Source: Stutzerimonas stutzeri (GTDB lineage: Bacteria > Pseudomonadota > Gammaproteobacteria > Pseudomonadales > Pseudomonadaceae). Taken from it: a stretch of 64,000 nt of DNA. The DNA lies in NCBI RefSeq assembly GCF_024448985.1, contig NZ_JAMOII010000001.1:1-64000 (forward strand), given 5' to 3'. The first letter of the stretch is position 1. Every line of letters starts with the position of its first letter. The notes beneath the pieces are model-generated. The model was given only the letters and a program-made list of their open reading frames with translations. It was not told the origin of the DNA and did no database searches. Positions 1-9,497 of this stretch are shown piece by piece. The translations under genes and the position numbers were made by a program.

Positions 1-136
1 ATGCGGCGTTCCTCGTCGCTTATTTGGAACACCAAACTTCACTCCTCGTTTCTTGCCTCGCGCAAAAACAGGCACCGGCGCGGCCGCGAACGAAACGTCA
101 ACAGACCCAAGGCCTGCCATTAGCTTAGACAGCCGA

Positions 137-1513
137 TCAGCGAGGAACGCTGGCGAGTGTTTCTTGGGCTTTGCGTTCGGCAAAGTAGGTGTTGGTCAGC
201 TTGACCACCACGGGGCTCAGCAGCAGCAGCGAGATCAGGTTCGGGATCGCCATCAGGCCGTTGAGGGTGTCGGCGACCAGCCAGGCGAAGTCCAGCTGGG
301 CCACCGCGCCGAAGGGCACTGCCAGTACCCAGACCACCCGGAATGGCCAGACGGCCTTGGTGCCCACCAGGAACTCCCAGCATTTCTCGCCGAAGTAGCT
401 CCAGCCGAGAATGGTGGTAAAGGCAAAGACCACCAGTGCGATGGTAAGGATGGCGCCGCCGAAACCGGGCATCGCTGATTCGAAGGCCGCCGCCGACAAT
501 GCTGCGCCGCTCTCGCCGCTGGTCCAGACGCCGGAGCAGATGATCGCCAGGCCGGTCATCGTGCAAATGATAATGGTGTCGATGAACGTGCCCAGCATGC
601 CGATCAGGCCGGAGCGAACCGGGCATTTGCTGGTGCCTGCGGCCTGGGCAATACCGGCGGTGCCGAGGCCTGCTTCGTTGGAAAAGATGCCGCGTGCCAC
701 GCCGAAGCGAATCGCCGCTATCACCGCCGCGCCGGCAAAGCCACCGGTGGCTGCCACCGGGTTGAAAGCGGATTCGAAGATCAGTGCGAACGCACCGGGA
801 ATGGCGTCGACGTTGACCACCAGTACCACCAGGGCGGCGATGATGTACGCCACGCACATGAAGGGCACCAGCGCCGCGGCGACTTTGCCGATGCGCTTGA
901 TGCCGCCGAGGATCACCAGGCCGACAATGGCCATCGATGCCACGCCAGTGAGCCACATCGGTACGCCGAAGGTCGTCTCCATCGCATGGGCCATGCTGTT
1001 GACCTGCACCATGTTGCCAATGCCGAAACCGGCCAGGCCGCCGAAGATGGCGAAGGCGCCGCCGAGCCACAGCCACTTCTTGCCCAGGCCGTTCTTGATG
1101 GCGTACATCGGGCCGCCAACGTGCTCGCCGCGGTCGTCCTTCTCGCGGTAATGCACCGCCAGCACTACTTCGCAGTATTTGGTCGCCATGCCCACCAGCG
1201 CCGTGCACCACATCCAGAACAGCGCACCCGGCCCGCCGAGGAAGATGGCAGTGGCGACGCCAGCGATATTGCCGGTCCCCACGGTCGCGGCCAGGCAGGT
1301 CATCAGTGCCTGGAACGGGCTGATTTCACCTTCGGCGCCGGGTTCATTCTTACGTCCCTGCCACAACAGGCGGAAGCCGCGTGGAATGGTGCGCCAAGGC
1401 ATGAACTTGAGGCTGATCATCAGGAACAGCCCGGTGCCTAAAACCAGCACCAGAGTCGGCGGCCCCCACACCAACGCGTTTAGTTCATTGACCAGATTAT
1501 TCAGAAATTCCAT
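137..1513 (-). CDS. AGCS-family sodium:alanine/glycine symporter
   Basis: This is a predicted inner-membrane sodium-coupled importer of alanine or glycine, 458 aa, the usual length for the AGCS family. The sequence is almost entirely hydrophobic helices. Residues 66-115 carry the family signature region, with TCLAATVGTGNIAGVA followed by GGPGALFWMW and the ATKYCEV segment. The ATG at 1513 is preceded on the minus strand by a GGAG-type ribosome site 6-7 nt away. The substrate cannot be read from sequence alone. The 5' side faces a 400-bp gap with three operator-like palindromes next to a TyrR/PhhR-type regulator gene, so amino-acid-responsive control is plausible but inferred. Confidence 0.9.
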   Translation of the reverse strand: MEFLNNLVNELNALVWGPPTLVLVLGTGLFLMISLKFMPWRTIPRGFRLLWQGRKNEPGAEGEISPFQALMTCLAATVGTGNIAGVATAIFLGGPGALFWMWCTALVGMATKYCEVVLAVHYREKDDRGEHVGGPMYAIKNGLGKKWLWLGGAFAIFGGLAGFGIGNMVQVNSMAHAMETTFGVPMWLTGVASMAIVGLVILGGIKRIGKVAAALVPFMCVAYIIAALVVLVVNVDAIPGAFALIFESAFNPVAATGGFAGAAVIAAIRFGVARGIFSNEAGLGTAGIAQAAGTSKCPVRSGLIGMLGTFIDTIIICTMTGLAIICSGVWTSGESGAALSAAAFESAMPGFGGAILTIALVVFAFTTILGWSYFGEKCWEFLVGTKAVWPFRVVWVLAVPFGAVAQLDFAWLVADTLNGLMAIPNLISLLLLSPVVVKLTNTYFAERKAQETLASVPR

Positions 1514-1735
1514 GTCGACTCCGTTTGTTCTTGTGGTTTACGGCATGTCGGTGTGCGAAAGACAAGGCACCCATCCGAGGTTCTGTTGGCAAGGTGCGCC
1601 CTGTTACCTGATGGACGGCACGGTCGCCATTCGGACCCGTTGCGGATAACAAGGCAATACGAGTGCCAGCTTTAAGGAAAGAGCTTGTTTATCAAAGGTT
1701 TATGAATATGCAGAAGCGCAGCTTTCGATTGTCTT

Positions 1736-1827
1736 GTATCGAATTCGATACAGGAGCTATGCCTAGCCTCGGTTTGTCGCTCTCAGACGTTCGTATCTAT
1801 TTCAATACGCTGTATCTGAATCAATAC
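1736..1827. promoter_or_regulatory. Three operator-like palindromes GTATC-N6-RATAC
   Basis: Three 16-bp inverted repeats lie at 1736-1751 (GTATCGAATTCGATAC), 1793-1808 (GTATCTATTTCAATAC) and 1812-1827 (GTATCTGAATCAATAC). The first extends to the perfect 18-bp TGTATC-N6-GATACA. This has the same geometry as TyrR boxes (TGTAAA-N6-TTTACA, G and C separated by 14 nt), though the bases differ. They lie in the otherwise empty gap 1514-1916 between the TyrR/PhhR-type gene and the upstream side of the AGCS symporter. The binding protein is inferred, not shown. Confidence 0.55.
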
Positions 1828-1916
1828 GGAATCTTCGGCAGATGGGCGCGCCGATGGGTTGATTGCGGACAGAAGGGAAAGGAGCGTTGTTTCCGACGGT
1901 GACGTTCACGGCAACC

Positions 1917-3452
1917 TCAGCCGTGCCCGCCGATACCGTATTTACGCAGGCGCATGGCGATGGCGCTGTGCGAGCTTTTCAGTCGGGCCGCCAGCAGCCT
2001 GGTGGAGGGGTAGCTGGCATAGAGCTTTTCCAGGATCGAACGTTCGAAAGTTTCCATGGCTTCGCTGAGGCTGGAGATTTCATCGTCCTGGCAGGCCAGC
2101 TTGGTGCGAGCGATATCCAGGTCGTCGAGGCCGATCATGCCGCTGTCGGACATCGCCGCGGCGCGGAAGATGATGTTCTGCAGTTGCCGCACGTTACCGG
2201 GCCAGGGATTGCCGAGCAGCACCGGGTAGGTCGAGGGGGCGAGCCGGCACGGCGGGCGCTGGATCTGCGTGCAGGCCTGCAGCAGGAAGTGCCGGGCCAG
2301 CGATAGGATATCTTCGCCGCGCTCGCGCAACGGTGGGACGTTCAGGTTGAGGACGTTGAGCCGGTAGAACAGGTCCTCGCGGAACGTCTCCTCGCCGACC
2401 AGCTGTTCCAGGTCGCGGTGAGTGGCGCTGAGGATGCGCACGTCGACGCGAATCTCGCGATCGCCACCGATACGCCGGAAGCTGCCCTCGCTGAGAAAGT
2501 GCATCAGCTTGGCCTGCAGGTAGGGCGACATCTCGGCGATCTCGTCGAGAAACACCGTGCCGCCGTTGGCCAGTTCCAGCAGGCCGGGTTTGCCGCTACG
2601 CTGGGATGCATGCGCGGCGCCTGGCGCATAGCCGAACAGTTCGCCATCGGCCTGGTTTTCCGCCACGGCCGCGCAGCTGAGCGTCAGAAAGGGCGCGTTG
2701 CTGCGCGGGCTGGCGGCGTGGCAGGCGCGGGCGACCAATTCCTTGCCGGTGCCGGTTTCGCCCTGGATCAGCAAGGGTGCATCGAGCGCCGCCACACGTT
2801 TGCCGCGGGCCTTGAGCGTGCGGATCGCCGGCGAATCGCCGAGCAGCGCATCGAAGCTCTCCGCATGGTGCGGGTGCAGCGCGGCCAGGCGCTCGCCCAG
2901 GCGGCTGGGTGCGTAGAGCGTGAGCAGGGCGCCGGCAGCCGGCTGAGAGCCGTCTGCCATGAGTGTTTCGGCGATCGGCATCACGTCGATTAGCAGGGAT
3001 TGGCCGTTGAAGATGATTTCGCGCATCGGCAGACGAAAGCCCTGCTCGAGCATAGCGGCCTGTAACTCTGGGGCTTCGAACAGCTCGCCGACGAATTGGC
3101 CTTCTGGGTCGAGCCCGACCAGGCTGATCAGCGCCGAGTTGGCCATGAGGATCTTGCCGTCGCCATCGACTGCCATCAGCGGGTCCGGCATGGCGTGCAG
3201 CAGCGCGTCGAGTTGCAGGCGTCGCTGCTGGCCGGGCAGCATGCCAACCACCTGGATGTCCTGCACGCCACGTACGCCGCGCAGCGCCTGGCGCAGCTCG
3301 TCGAGCACGTGCGCATCGATCGCCGGCGCGTCTATATAGACGTTGGGCGGCACCATTTCCACGGCATCGAGGTTCAGGTTGCGCGCCACTAGCAGGGCGA
3401 GCACCTCCTGGGTGATGCCGATGCGGTCGATGAAGGTAACGTGGATGCGCAT
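1917..3452 (-). CDS. phhR: TyrR/PhhR-type transcriptional regulator
   Basis: Predicted cytoplasmic regulator of aromatic amino-acid metabolism, 511 aa, with the TyrR domain order. An ACT domain covers about residues 1-70, a PAS domain about 78-190 and an AAA+ core about 205-430. Walker A is GETGTGKE at 231-238 and Walker B is FLDEIAEM at 301-308. A C-terminal TyrR-type helix-turn-helix lies near 485-508 ([22 protein letters not shown]). The loop that is GAFTGA in true sigma-54 activators reads GAAHAS here (278-283), so direct sigma-54 activation is doubtful, as in E. coli TyrR. The start at 3452 gives an intact ACT N-terminus. PhhR is the pseudomonad member of this family. The usual phhAB targets are not in the window, and the nearest candidate target is the AGCS symporter. 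Confidence 0.8.
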   Translation of the reverse strand: MRIHVTFIDRIGITQEVLALLVARNLNLDAVEMVPPNVYIDAPAIDAHVLDELRQALRGVRGVQDIQVVGMLPGQQRRLQLDALLHAMPDPLMAVDGDGKILMANSALISLVGLDPEGQFVGELFEAPELQAAMLEQGFRLPMREIIFNGQSLLIDVMPIAETLMADGSQPAAGALLTLYAPSRLGERLAALHPHHAESFDALLGDSPAIRTLKARGKRVAALDAPLLIQGETGTGKELVARACHAASPRSNAPFLTLSCAAVAENQADGELFGYAPGAAHASQRSGKPGLLELANGGTVFLDEIAEMSPYLQAKLMHFLSEGSFRRIGGDREIRVDVRILSATHRDLEQLVGEETFREDLFYRLNVLNLNVPPLRERGEDILSLARHFLLQACTQIQRPPCRLAPSTYPVLLGNPWPGNVRQLQNIIFRAAAMSDSGMIGLDDLDIARTKLACQDDEISSLSEAMETFERSILEKLYASYPSTRLLAARLKSSHSAIAMRLRKYGIGGHG

Positions 3453-3524
3453 GCTGTTCGGGCCTCGGTCGAGGCCCGAAGTATGCCTGCTTGCCGGGCC
3501 GAAGGCATCGCCGGCGCAGCGTCG

Positions 3525-4463
3525 TTATCGGCTCGGTCCGCCCCAGGGTTTGGCTTCCAGGCTGTTGTGCACCGCCGTGGCTGCTTGGGCGGCCTGACCG
3601 ATGGCGACGCTCATCTGCTTCAGGCCCATGGTCACGTCGCCGATGGCATAGAGTCCGCGCATCGAGGTTTGTAGATGATCGTCGACCAGTACGCCGCCGG
3701 ACTCGTCGCAATCCACGCCCAATTGCAGGGCGAGATCCGAACGGAAACGCGCGCCAAGGCTGGGGTAGATGATGTCGAAATGGTGGACGTCGCCGTTGCA
3801 GGTGATCAGCTCGATGCCGGTCTCGCAAGGGCGCAGGGCTTCGACGCGATCGCTGATCAGGCGGATGTCGTAATGCTCGGCCAGGGCGATGGACTGATCG
3901 CAGGCATCCTGCTCGCCATGCACCACGACGGTGACGCGATCGCTGAAGGTGCGTAGGAACACGGCGTGGCCGATGGCGCACTCTGCTTCACCATAGACCG
4001 CGACGTTGTCCCCCTTTACCTCGTAGCCATCGCAGATGGCGCACAGACGCACTTTGCCTTCGGCAATGGCCTGCTCGACGTCGGGCATATCCGGCAGCGT
4101 GTCCTCGATACCGGTGGCGAGAATGATGCGCCGGGCCACACAGCTTCGATCGCCATAGCGCACGCTGAAGCCTTCCGCATGCGGCTCGATATGCTCGACC
4201 CGGCCGTGTTCGAGCCTGGCGCCGTAACCGCTGGCCTGCTCGCGCAACCTCACCAGCAGATCATTGCCGTTGATACCCGGCGGGAAGCCCGGGTAGTTGT
4301 GCGATCGCGGGATCCACGAGGCGCGGCTGGAACCGGCGTCGACCACCAGGCAGCTGCGCCGGAAGCGCGCCAGGTAAAGCGCTGCGGTCAGTCCACCCGG
4401 GCCGCCACCAATGATCAGGCAGTCGACAACCGTGGGTTGCGGGTTCGGAGAGCGTTGGTTCAT
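3525..4463 (-). CDS. Thioredoxin-reductase-like FAD/NAD(P) oxidoreductase
   Basis: This 312-aa protein (start chosen at 4463) has the fold order of bacterial thioredoxin reductases. An N-terminal FAD-binding motif [12 protein letters not shown] lies at residues 17-28. A redox CxxC (CAICDGY, Cys141 and Cys144) is embedded in the NAD(P) domain, and a C-terminal FAD segment AIGDVT is followed by an Ala-rich helix. Housekeeping TrxR carries CATC, so this is a divergent paralogue and the partner is unknown. An in-frame ATG exists at 4583, but the extra 40 residues look unlike the family N-terminus. No strong ribosome site decides between them. The gene stands alone, upstream of phhR on the same strand. 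Confidence 0.75.
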   Translation of the reverse strand: MNQRSPNPQPTVVDCLIIGGGPGGLTAALYLARFRRSCLVVDAGSSRASWIPRSHNYPGFPPGINGNDLLVRLREQASGYGARLEHGRVEHIEPHAEGFSVRYGDRSCVARRIILATGIEDTLPDMPDVEQAIAEGKVRLCAICDGYEVKGDNVAVYGEAECAIGHAVFLRTFSDRVTVVVHGEQDACDQSIALAEHYDIRLISDRVEALRPCETGIELITCNGDVHHFDIIYPSLGARFRSDLALQLGVDCDESGGVLVDDHLQTSMRGLYAIGDVTMGLKQMSVAIGQAAQAATAVHNSLEAKPWGGPSR

Positions 4464-4612
4464 GGCATTGGCCGTTGGCTTTCTATTGCCAGTAGAAGTG
4501 CTTGGCTGCGTGAAAGTTCGGTCAGTCCGATAAATGCAATATGCCGTTTTGAGAGCTGGTTGGACTTCCTGCGCTTGTGTCATGTGCGCCTATGCCGAAA
4601 ACTTCCCCCTCT

Positions 4613-4646
4613 CGTGAAACACCGCTCTAGCATCGGTGTTTTCACG
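4613..4646. repeat. Inverted repeat (hairpin) in intergenic gap
   Basis: CGTGAAACACC at 4613-4623 pairs with GGTGTTTTCACG ending at 4646, with a one-base bulge and an 11-nt loop. There is no T-run after it on either strand, so it may be an operator or an RNA hairpin rather than a terminator. It lies between the divergent flavoprotein and TRAP genes. Confidence 0.4.
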
Positions 4647-4713
4647 ATCCTCATTCCAATAAAGGCCAGCCGCCGGCGCTCCGTTGCCGTGATGAGCGGG
4701 CCATTCACGTTGA

Positions 4714-5820
<1,107 letters not shown>

Positions 5821-5852
5821 GGCTGTTCCGTCCGTCGCCGTCGCGACGGACC

Positions 5853-6254
5853 TCACGACATCCGCTCGCCGGCATAGCACGTCGGCGAGCTCGGCGCACC
5901 GCGTCGCTCCAATTCTTCCTCCAGCCATTCTGCCAACACCCGCGCATTGTTCTGCTGCTCGTCGCGAGCGGCGTAGATCAGCGTCAGCGGGCCCTTCATG
6001 GCGATGTCCAACAATGGCCACCAGTGCTCTGGGTGGGCGGCCAACTCCTGGCGATAACGCTCACGAAAGGCATCGAAGCCCAACCCGTCATGCTTGAACG
6101 CTTGGCGCAGCGCAGCTGAGGGCGCCAGTTCCCGCAGCCAGTCGTCCAGTGCCAGGTTTTCCTTGCGCAGGCTTCGTGGCCAGAGACGGTCGACCAATAC
6201 GCGGTATCCATCGCGGGTTTCGCAGGCCTCATAGGCGCGTTTGCAGAGAATCAT
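5853..6254 (-). CDS. DUF488 (YeaO-like) protein
   Basis: Small soluble protein of 133 aa matching the DUF488 family. It has the N-terminal RVLVDRLWPRSLRKE segment, the central FRERYRQEL helix and a C-terminal TLIYAARDEQQNNA motif. The function of the family is not established. The ORF ends 33 nt from the convergent TRAP gene. A ribosome-site-like GGAGG lies 5' of the ATG at 6254 on the minus strand. Confidence 0.8.
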   Translation of the reverse strand: MILCKRAYEACETRDGYRVLVDRLWPRSLRKENLALDDWLRELAPSAALRQAFKHDGLGFDAFRERYRQELAAHPEHWWPLLDIAMKGPLTLIYAARDEQQNNARVLAEWLEEELERRGAPSSPTCYAGERMS

Positions 6255-6300
6255 CGCCTGCCTCCTAAGGTTTCAAAACGATGAGGGTTTAAAATACTTG

Positions 6301-6314
6301 TTGTTAGGTAACAA
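6301..6314. promoter_or_regulatory. Palindrome TTGTTA-GG-TAACAA
   Basis: A perfect 6+6 inverted repeat with 2-nt spacer lies in the AT-rich promoter region shared by the divergent DUF488 and glycine-zipper genes. It is operator-like, and the cognate regulator is unknown. Confidence 0.35.
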
Positions 6315-6437
6315 ATACCCTTTAGTGCTGGGTACAAATTACCTTTCTAGTTGCATCTTATTGATTTTAAAAGCTTAAAAAGCGGCACGCTTCGTGACTA
6401 AGAGCTAAGGAACATAACCTCTATCAAGGAGCATTAC

Positions 6438-6791
6438 ATGAAGAATCTAGCCGCTTTGGTTGCCGGTGCAATGTTGCTGACCAGTAGTACGCTGGCGGGT
6501 GCCGATGAGGTCGTGGAGATTCGCCAGGATCGAGTCGTGGGCGGCGGGTTTGGGGCGCTCAGTGGTTTCATGCTGGGCGCGGCAGCTGGACCAATCGGCG
6601 CGTTGTTTGGCGGTGGGCTGGGCTATTTCCTCGGTCAAGGGGCGCAGCAGGCGGCGGGGCTTGATCAGACGCTCTATGTGATTAAGGCCGAGGATGGCAG
6701 CCGCTCCCGAGTACGAACTTCGACGAACGGTTTCGTTGCCGGGCAGCAGGTGCAGCGTGACGGCGCCAACCTGACTGCGCTGAATCGCTGA
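6438..6791 (+). CDS. Exported glycine-zipper protein
   Basis: A 117-aa protein with a signal peptide (residues 1-22, cleavage after LAGA) followed by a glycine-zipper segment at about 36-70 (repeated GxxxG, as in GGGFGALSGFMLG). Such segments insert in or associate with the outer membrane. The C-terminal 40 residues are soluble and polar. The ATG at 6438 has an AAGGAG ribosome site 8 nt upstream. The promoter region is unusually AT-rich for the window. No specific role can be assigned. Confidence 0.75.
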   Translation: MKNLAALVAGAMLLTSSTLAGADEVVEIRQDRVVGGGFGALSGFMLGAAAGPIGALFGGGLGYFLGQGAQQAAGLDQTLYVIKAEDGSRSRVRTSTNGFVAGQQVQRDGANLTALNR

Positions 6792-6878
6792 GTATGGGTA
6801 GCCATTTCCGATGCCGTAAGCGACTACAGCGAAGCGGAGACAAATCCTAAACTGGCCGGCAGGAACGAAGGAGCCGCG

Positions 6879-7319
6879 ATGAGTTATTCCCTGCTGCATG
6901 TGATCCACCTGCTGGCGGCCATTTTCTTTATCGGCGCGCTATTCGTTGAGGTCTTGGTGCTTCATCAGGTTCGCCAGCAGATCGAACCGAATCTGATGCA
7001 GAGCGTTGATAAGGCCGTCGGTGCGCGCTTGAGAGTGGTGCTGCACTGGGTCGTGCTATTCGTCTATGGCGCCGGCATCGGTCTGGCCTGGCATCACCGC
7101 CATGCACTGGCCAATCCTCTTGCGAGCAGTTTCGCAACCTTGCTCTCGTTGAAAATCCTGCTGGCGATCGGTGTTTTCTTCACCTTCGGCATGGTCGCCA
7201 TGCTGTTGCGCAGCGGCCGCATGACGCCAGCGCGTTATCGGCGCATCCAATGGGCAATCTTCCTGCAGATGATCGGCATCGTGTTGCTGGCCAAAGCGAT
7301 GTTTTATCTGCACTGGTAG
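6879..7319 (+). CDS. Small four-helix membrane protein (CopD-like)
   Basis: A 146-aa integral membrane protein with four predicted transmembrane helices and conserved histidines near helix ends (H9, H10, H48, H145). It resembles the short CopD-like or YgaP-type membrane proteins in the databases. This is a guess from hydropathy and His placement, and copper binding is not shown. The start at 6879 follows GGAG 8 nt upstream. It probably stands alone or is weakly coupled to the gene upstream. Confidence 0.6.
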   Translation: MSYSLLHVIHLLAAIFFIGALFVEVLVLHQVRQQIEPNLMQSVDKAVGARLRVVLHWVVLFVYGAGIGLAWHHRHALANPLASSFATLLSLKILLAIGVFFTFGMVAMLLRSGRMTPARYRRIQWAIFLQMIGIVLLAKAMFYLHW

Positions 7320-7499
7320 TGACCCTTCGGTTACGCCTCCGGCTAACCAACGAGCGGCAGGCGGCGCCTGCTGCGTAGATGAAATGCTGGGTAGCAGCCA
7401 GAACCTAGATAGGTCGGGTTGCGCGAAACAGAGGGGGCTGCAGTAAGGGATGGCGGCGTCCCGCTTCAGCCGCCAGAACACCGCACATTCAAAATTTAC

Positions 7500-7521
7500 G
7501 GTGGGCTGAAGCCCACCCTAC
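7500..7521. repeat. Family A palindrome, copy 1
   Basis: Short form of the commonest local repeat, core GTGGGCTGAAGCCCAC followed by CCTAC. The same unit recurs about 15 times in intergenic DNA of this window, in short and long forms. Confidence 0.85.
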
Positions 7522-7648
7522 GAGCTGGTAGCCAGACCGTTGCGAATCCCGCAAGAACGATGCTCTGGTTTCGCGAGCAGGCTCGCGCGTCGCAGCCCCG
7601 CACCGTAAAAGGCCGAACAAGTTTGCCCCTACGACAATCATCGATGCC

Positions 7649-7670
7649 GTAGGGCTGAATTTATTCGGCC
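7649..7670. repeat. Family C palindrome, copy 1
   Basis: GTAGGGCTGAATTTATTCGG then CC. It belongs to a second palindrome family whose other copies lie at 23267-23288 and 51465-51596. Confidence 0.75.
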
Positions 7671-7898
7671 ATAGCTTTGTAGGATGGAATCGCCGAAGGC
7701 GCTTCCGTCGTTCACTGCGAAGAGGCGATGCTGAGGCAGGCCCTAGCAGGCCCTTCGCGCGCGGTAATGATTTCCGTCAAGGTCGGCGGCGCTTTTGATG
7801 GTGCTGATGACGGCCAATTCAGCCGCTGCACGCTCGTTGCCTTCGGCTCCGTGGCGTCTATGGTGACGGCATCGAATCCGGATCAGCAGAGGTACCGT

Positions 7899-9149
7899 AT
7901 GAATTTCGCCTACAGCCCGCGCGTGGAGGCGCTGCGCCAGCAGCTTCGTACCTTCATGGATCAGTACATCGTGCCGCGCATCGGTGCTTGGCATGAGGAG
8001 GTCGCCGCCGGCCAGTATCCGGTCTCGTTCATGGAGGACCTCAAAGCCCTGGCCCGTTCCGAGGGGCTGTGGAACCTGTTCCTGCCGTCGTTGCGCGAGG
8101 ATGAGCCGGGCATGGGCCTGAGCAATCTCGAATACGCGCCGCTGGCGGAAATCATGGGCCGCGTGCACTGGGCGTCCGAGGTGTTCAATTGCAACGCGCC
8201 GGACACCGGCAACATGGAGCTGCTGCACATGTTCGCCACGCCCGAGCAGCGCGAACGATGGCTCAAGCCGCTGCTCGAAGGCGAGATTCGCTCGGCGTTC
8301 GCCATGACCGAGCCGGACGTGCCGTCGTCGGATGCCACCAACATCCAGACGCTGATCCGCCGTGACGGTGACGACTACGTCATCAATGGCCGCAAGTGGT
8401 TCATCACCAACGCCTCGCATCCCAACTGCCGGCTGCTGATCGTGATGGGCAAGACCGATCCCGACGCGCAAACCCATCACCAGCAGAGCATGATCCTGGT
8501 GCCGTTCGACACGCCCGGCGTCGAGCTGGTGCGCAACATTCCGGTGATGAACCACCTCGCCCCGGAAGGCCACAGCGAGCTGCTGCTGAAAAACGTGCGG
8601 GTGCCGGCGCGCAACCTGCTGGGCAAGGAGGGCGACGGCTTCATGATGGCCCAGGCGCGCCTCGGGCCGGGGCGGATTCACCATTGCATGCGTTCGATCG
8701 GCATGGCCGAGCTGGCGCTGGAGCTGATGGTCGAGCGCTGCCAGGAGCGCAAGGCCTTCGGCAAATATCTACAGCAGTATTCCAACGTCGCCGACTGGAT
8801 CGCCGAGTCGCGCATAGAGATCGAGCAGGCGAGGCTGCTGGTGCTTAAGACCGCCTGGATGATCGACGAGGTGGGCGCCAAGGCGGCGCGCAAGGAGATT
8901 TCCATGATCAAGGCGCTGGTGCCGCGCATGCATACCCGCGTGGTCGATCGCGCGATCCAAGTCTACGGCGCCATGGGCCTGACACCCGATACCCCATTGG
9001 CTGACATGTGGACCGGTGGCCGCGCGCTGCGCTTCGCCGACGGTCCGGACCAAGTGCACCTGCGCAGCATCGCGAAGATGGAAATCAAGGCCAGCGAAGC
9101 GAATCGTGGTGCTACCGCGGCCTATCTCACGCCGCCTGGTCGACGCTGA
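7899..9149 (+). CDS. Acyl-CoA dehydrogenase family protein (ACAD10/11-like)
   Basis: Flavoprotein of 416 aa that oxidises an acyl-CoA at the alpha-beta position in a beta-oxidation-type step. The ATG at 7899 is chosen because AGAGG lies 6 nt upstream and the protein then begins at the normal N-terminal helix (FAYSPRVEALRQQL). The FAD/substrate motif AFAMTEPDVPSSDATN sits mid-protein. The C-terminal QVYGAMGLTPDTPLADMW segment with FADGPDQVH is typical of the ACAD10/11-like branch. There is no neighbouring beta-oxidation gene, and the substrate chain length is unknown. Confidence 0.85.
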   Translation: MNFAYSPRVEALRQQLRTFMDQYIVPRIGAWHEEVAAGQYPVSFMEDLKALARSEGLWNLFLPSLREDEPGMGLSNLEYAPLAEIMGRVHWASEVFNCNAPDTGNMELLHMFATPEQRERWLKPLLEGEIRSAFAMTEPDVPSSDATNIQTLIRRDGDDYVINGRKWFITNASHPNCRLLIVMGKTDPDAQTHHQQSMILVPFDTPGVELVRNIPVMNHLAPEGHSELLLKNVRVPARNLLGKEGDGFMMAQARLGPGRIHHCMRSIGMAELALELMVERCQERKAFGKYLQQYSNVADWIAESRIEIEQARLLVLKTAWMIDEVGAKAARKEISMIKALVPRMHTRVVDRAIQVYGAMGLTPDTPLADMWTGGRALRFADGPDQVHLRSIAKMEIKASEANRGATAAYLTPPGRR

Positions 9150-9164
9150 GTTTTTCATAAGCGC

Positions 9165-9361
9165 TTCGCCAGCAAGCTGGCTCCTACACTACGGATTTCG
9201 CTGAGCAACACCGCCGCGGCTGGCAGTTTCGTAGGAGCGAGCTCGCTCGCGAACGGGGCGGCATGGGGTTATCGGAATCGCCGTAAAAGCTTCGCCAGCA
9301 AGCTGGCTCCTACAAGACTGCAGGCCGTGCATTACCCGTAGGAGCGAGCTTGCTCGCGAAC
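9165..9361. repeat. REP-like (family B) cluster upstream of nosR
   Basis: Four REP-like units (9165-9187, 9231-9253, 9291-9313, 9338-9361) alternate between TTCGCCAGCAAGCTGGCTCC and the inverse type GTAGGAGCGAGCTCGCTCGC. They form two BIME-like pairs between the acyl-CoA dehydrogenase gene and the nosR promoter. They could protect the upstream mRNA 3' end or bind gyrase or IHF, as known for REP elements generally. Confidence 0.8.
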
Positions 9362-9421
9362 AGGCGCGGCGCGGGGCCGGCAGTGGCATGGCTCGATGGA
9401 ATCATTCTCCCGGGTTCAATC

Positions 9422-9435
9422 TTGATACCAATCAA
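9422..9435. promoter_or_regulatory. FNR/DNR box for nosR
   Basis: TTGATACCAATCAA is a perfect match to TTGAT-N4-ATCAA, centred 69 nt upstream of the nosR start. It fits activation of nosR by a DNR/ANR-type regulator under low oxygen and NO. Confidence 0.85.
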
Positions 9436-9497
9436 GGAGAGACGTCCGGCACCGCTCCTACTATGGCCCCCACATTCCGCAATGAAGTGGGCATGTC

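Larger units (their letters stand above)
7320..7898. other. Gene-free interval with repeat remnants
   Basis: No supported gene. It contains one family-A palindrome (7500-7521, core GTGGGCTGAAGCCCAC) and one family-C palindrome (7649-7670, core GAATTTATTC flanked by GGCC). In-frame codons upstream of 7899 are open but lack a family-like sequence. Confidence 0.7.

Noticed and set aside
53-1151. Plus-strand open frames over the symporter gene
   Set aside because: They are antisense shadows of a clear AGCS coding sequence, with composition typical of high-GC complementary frames.
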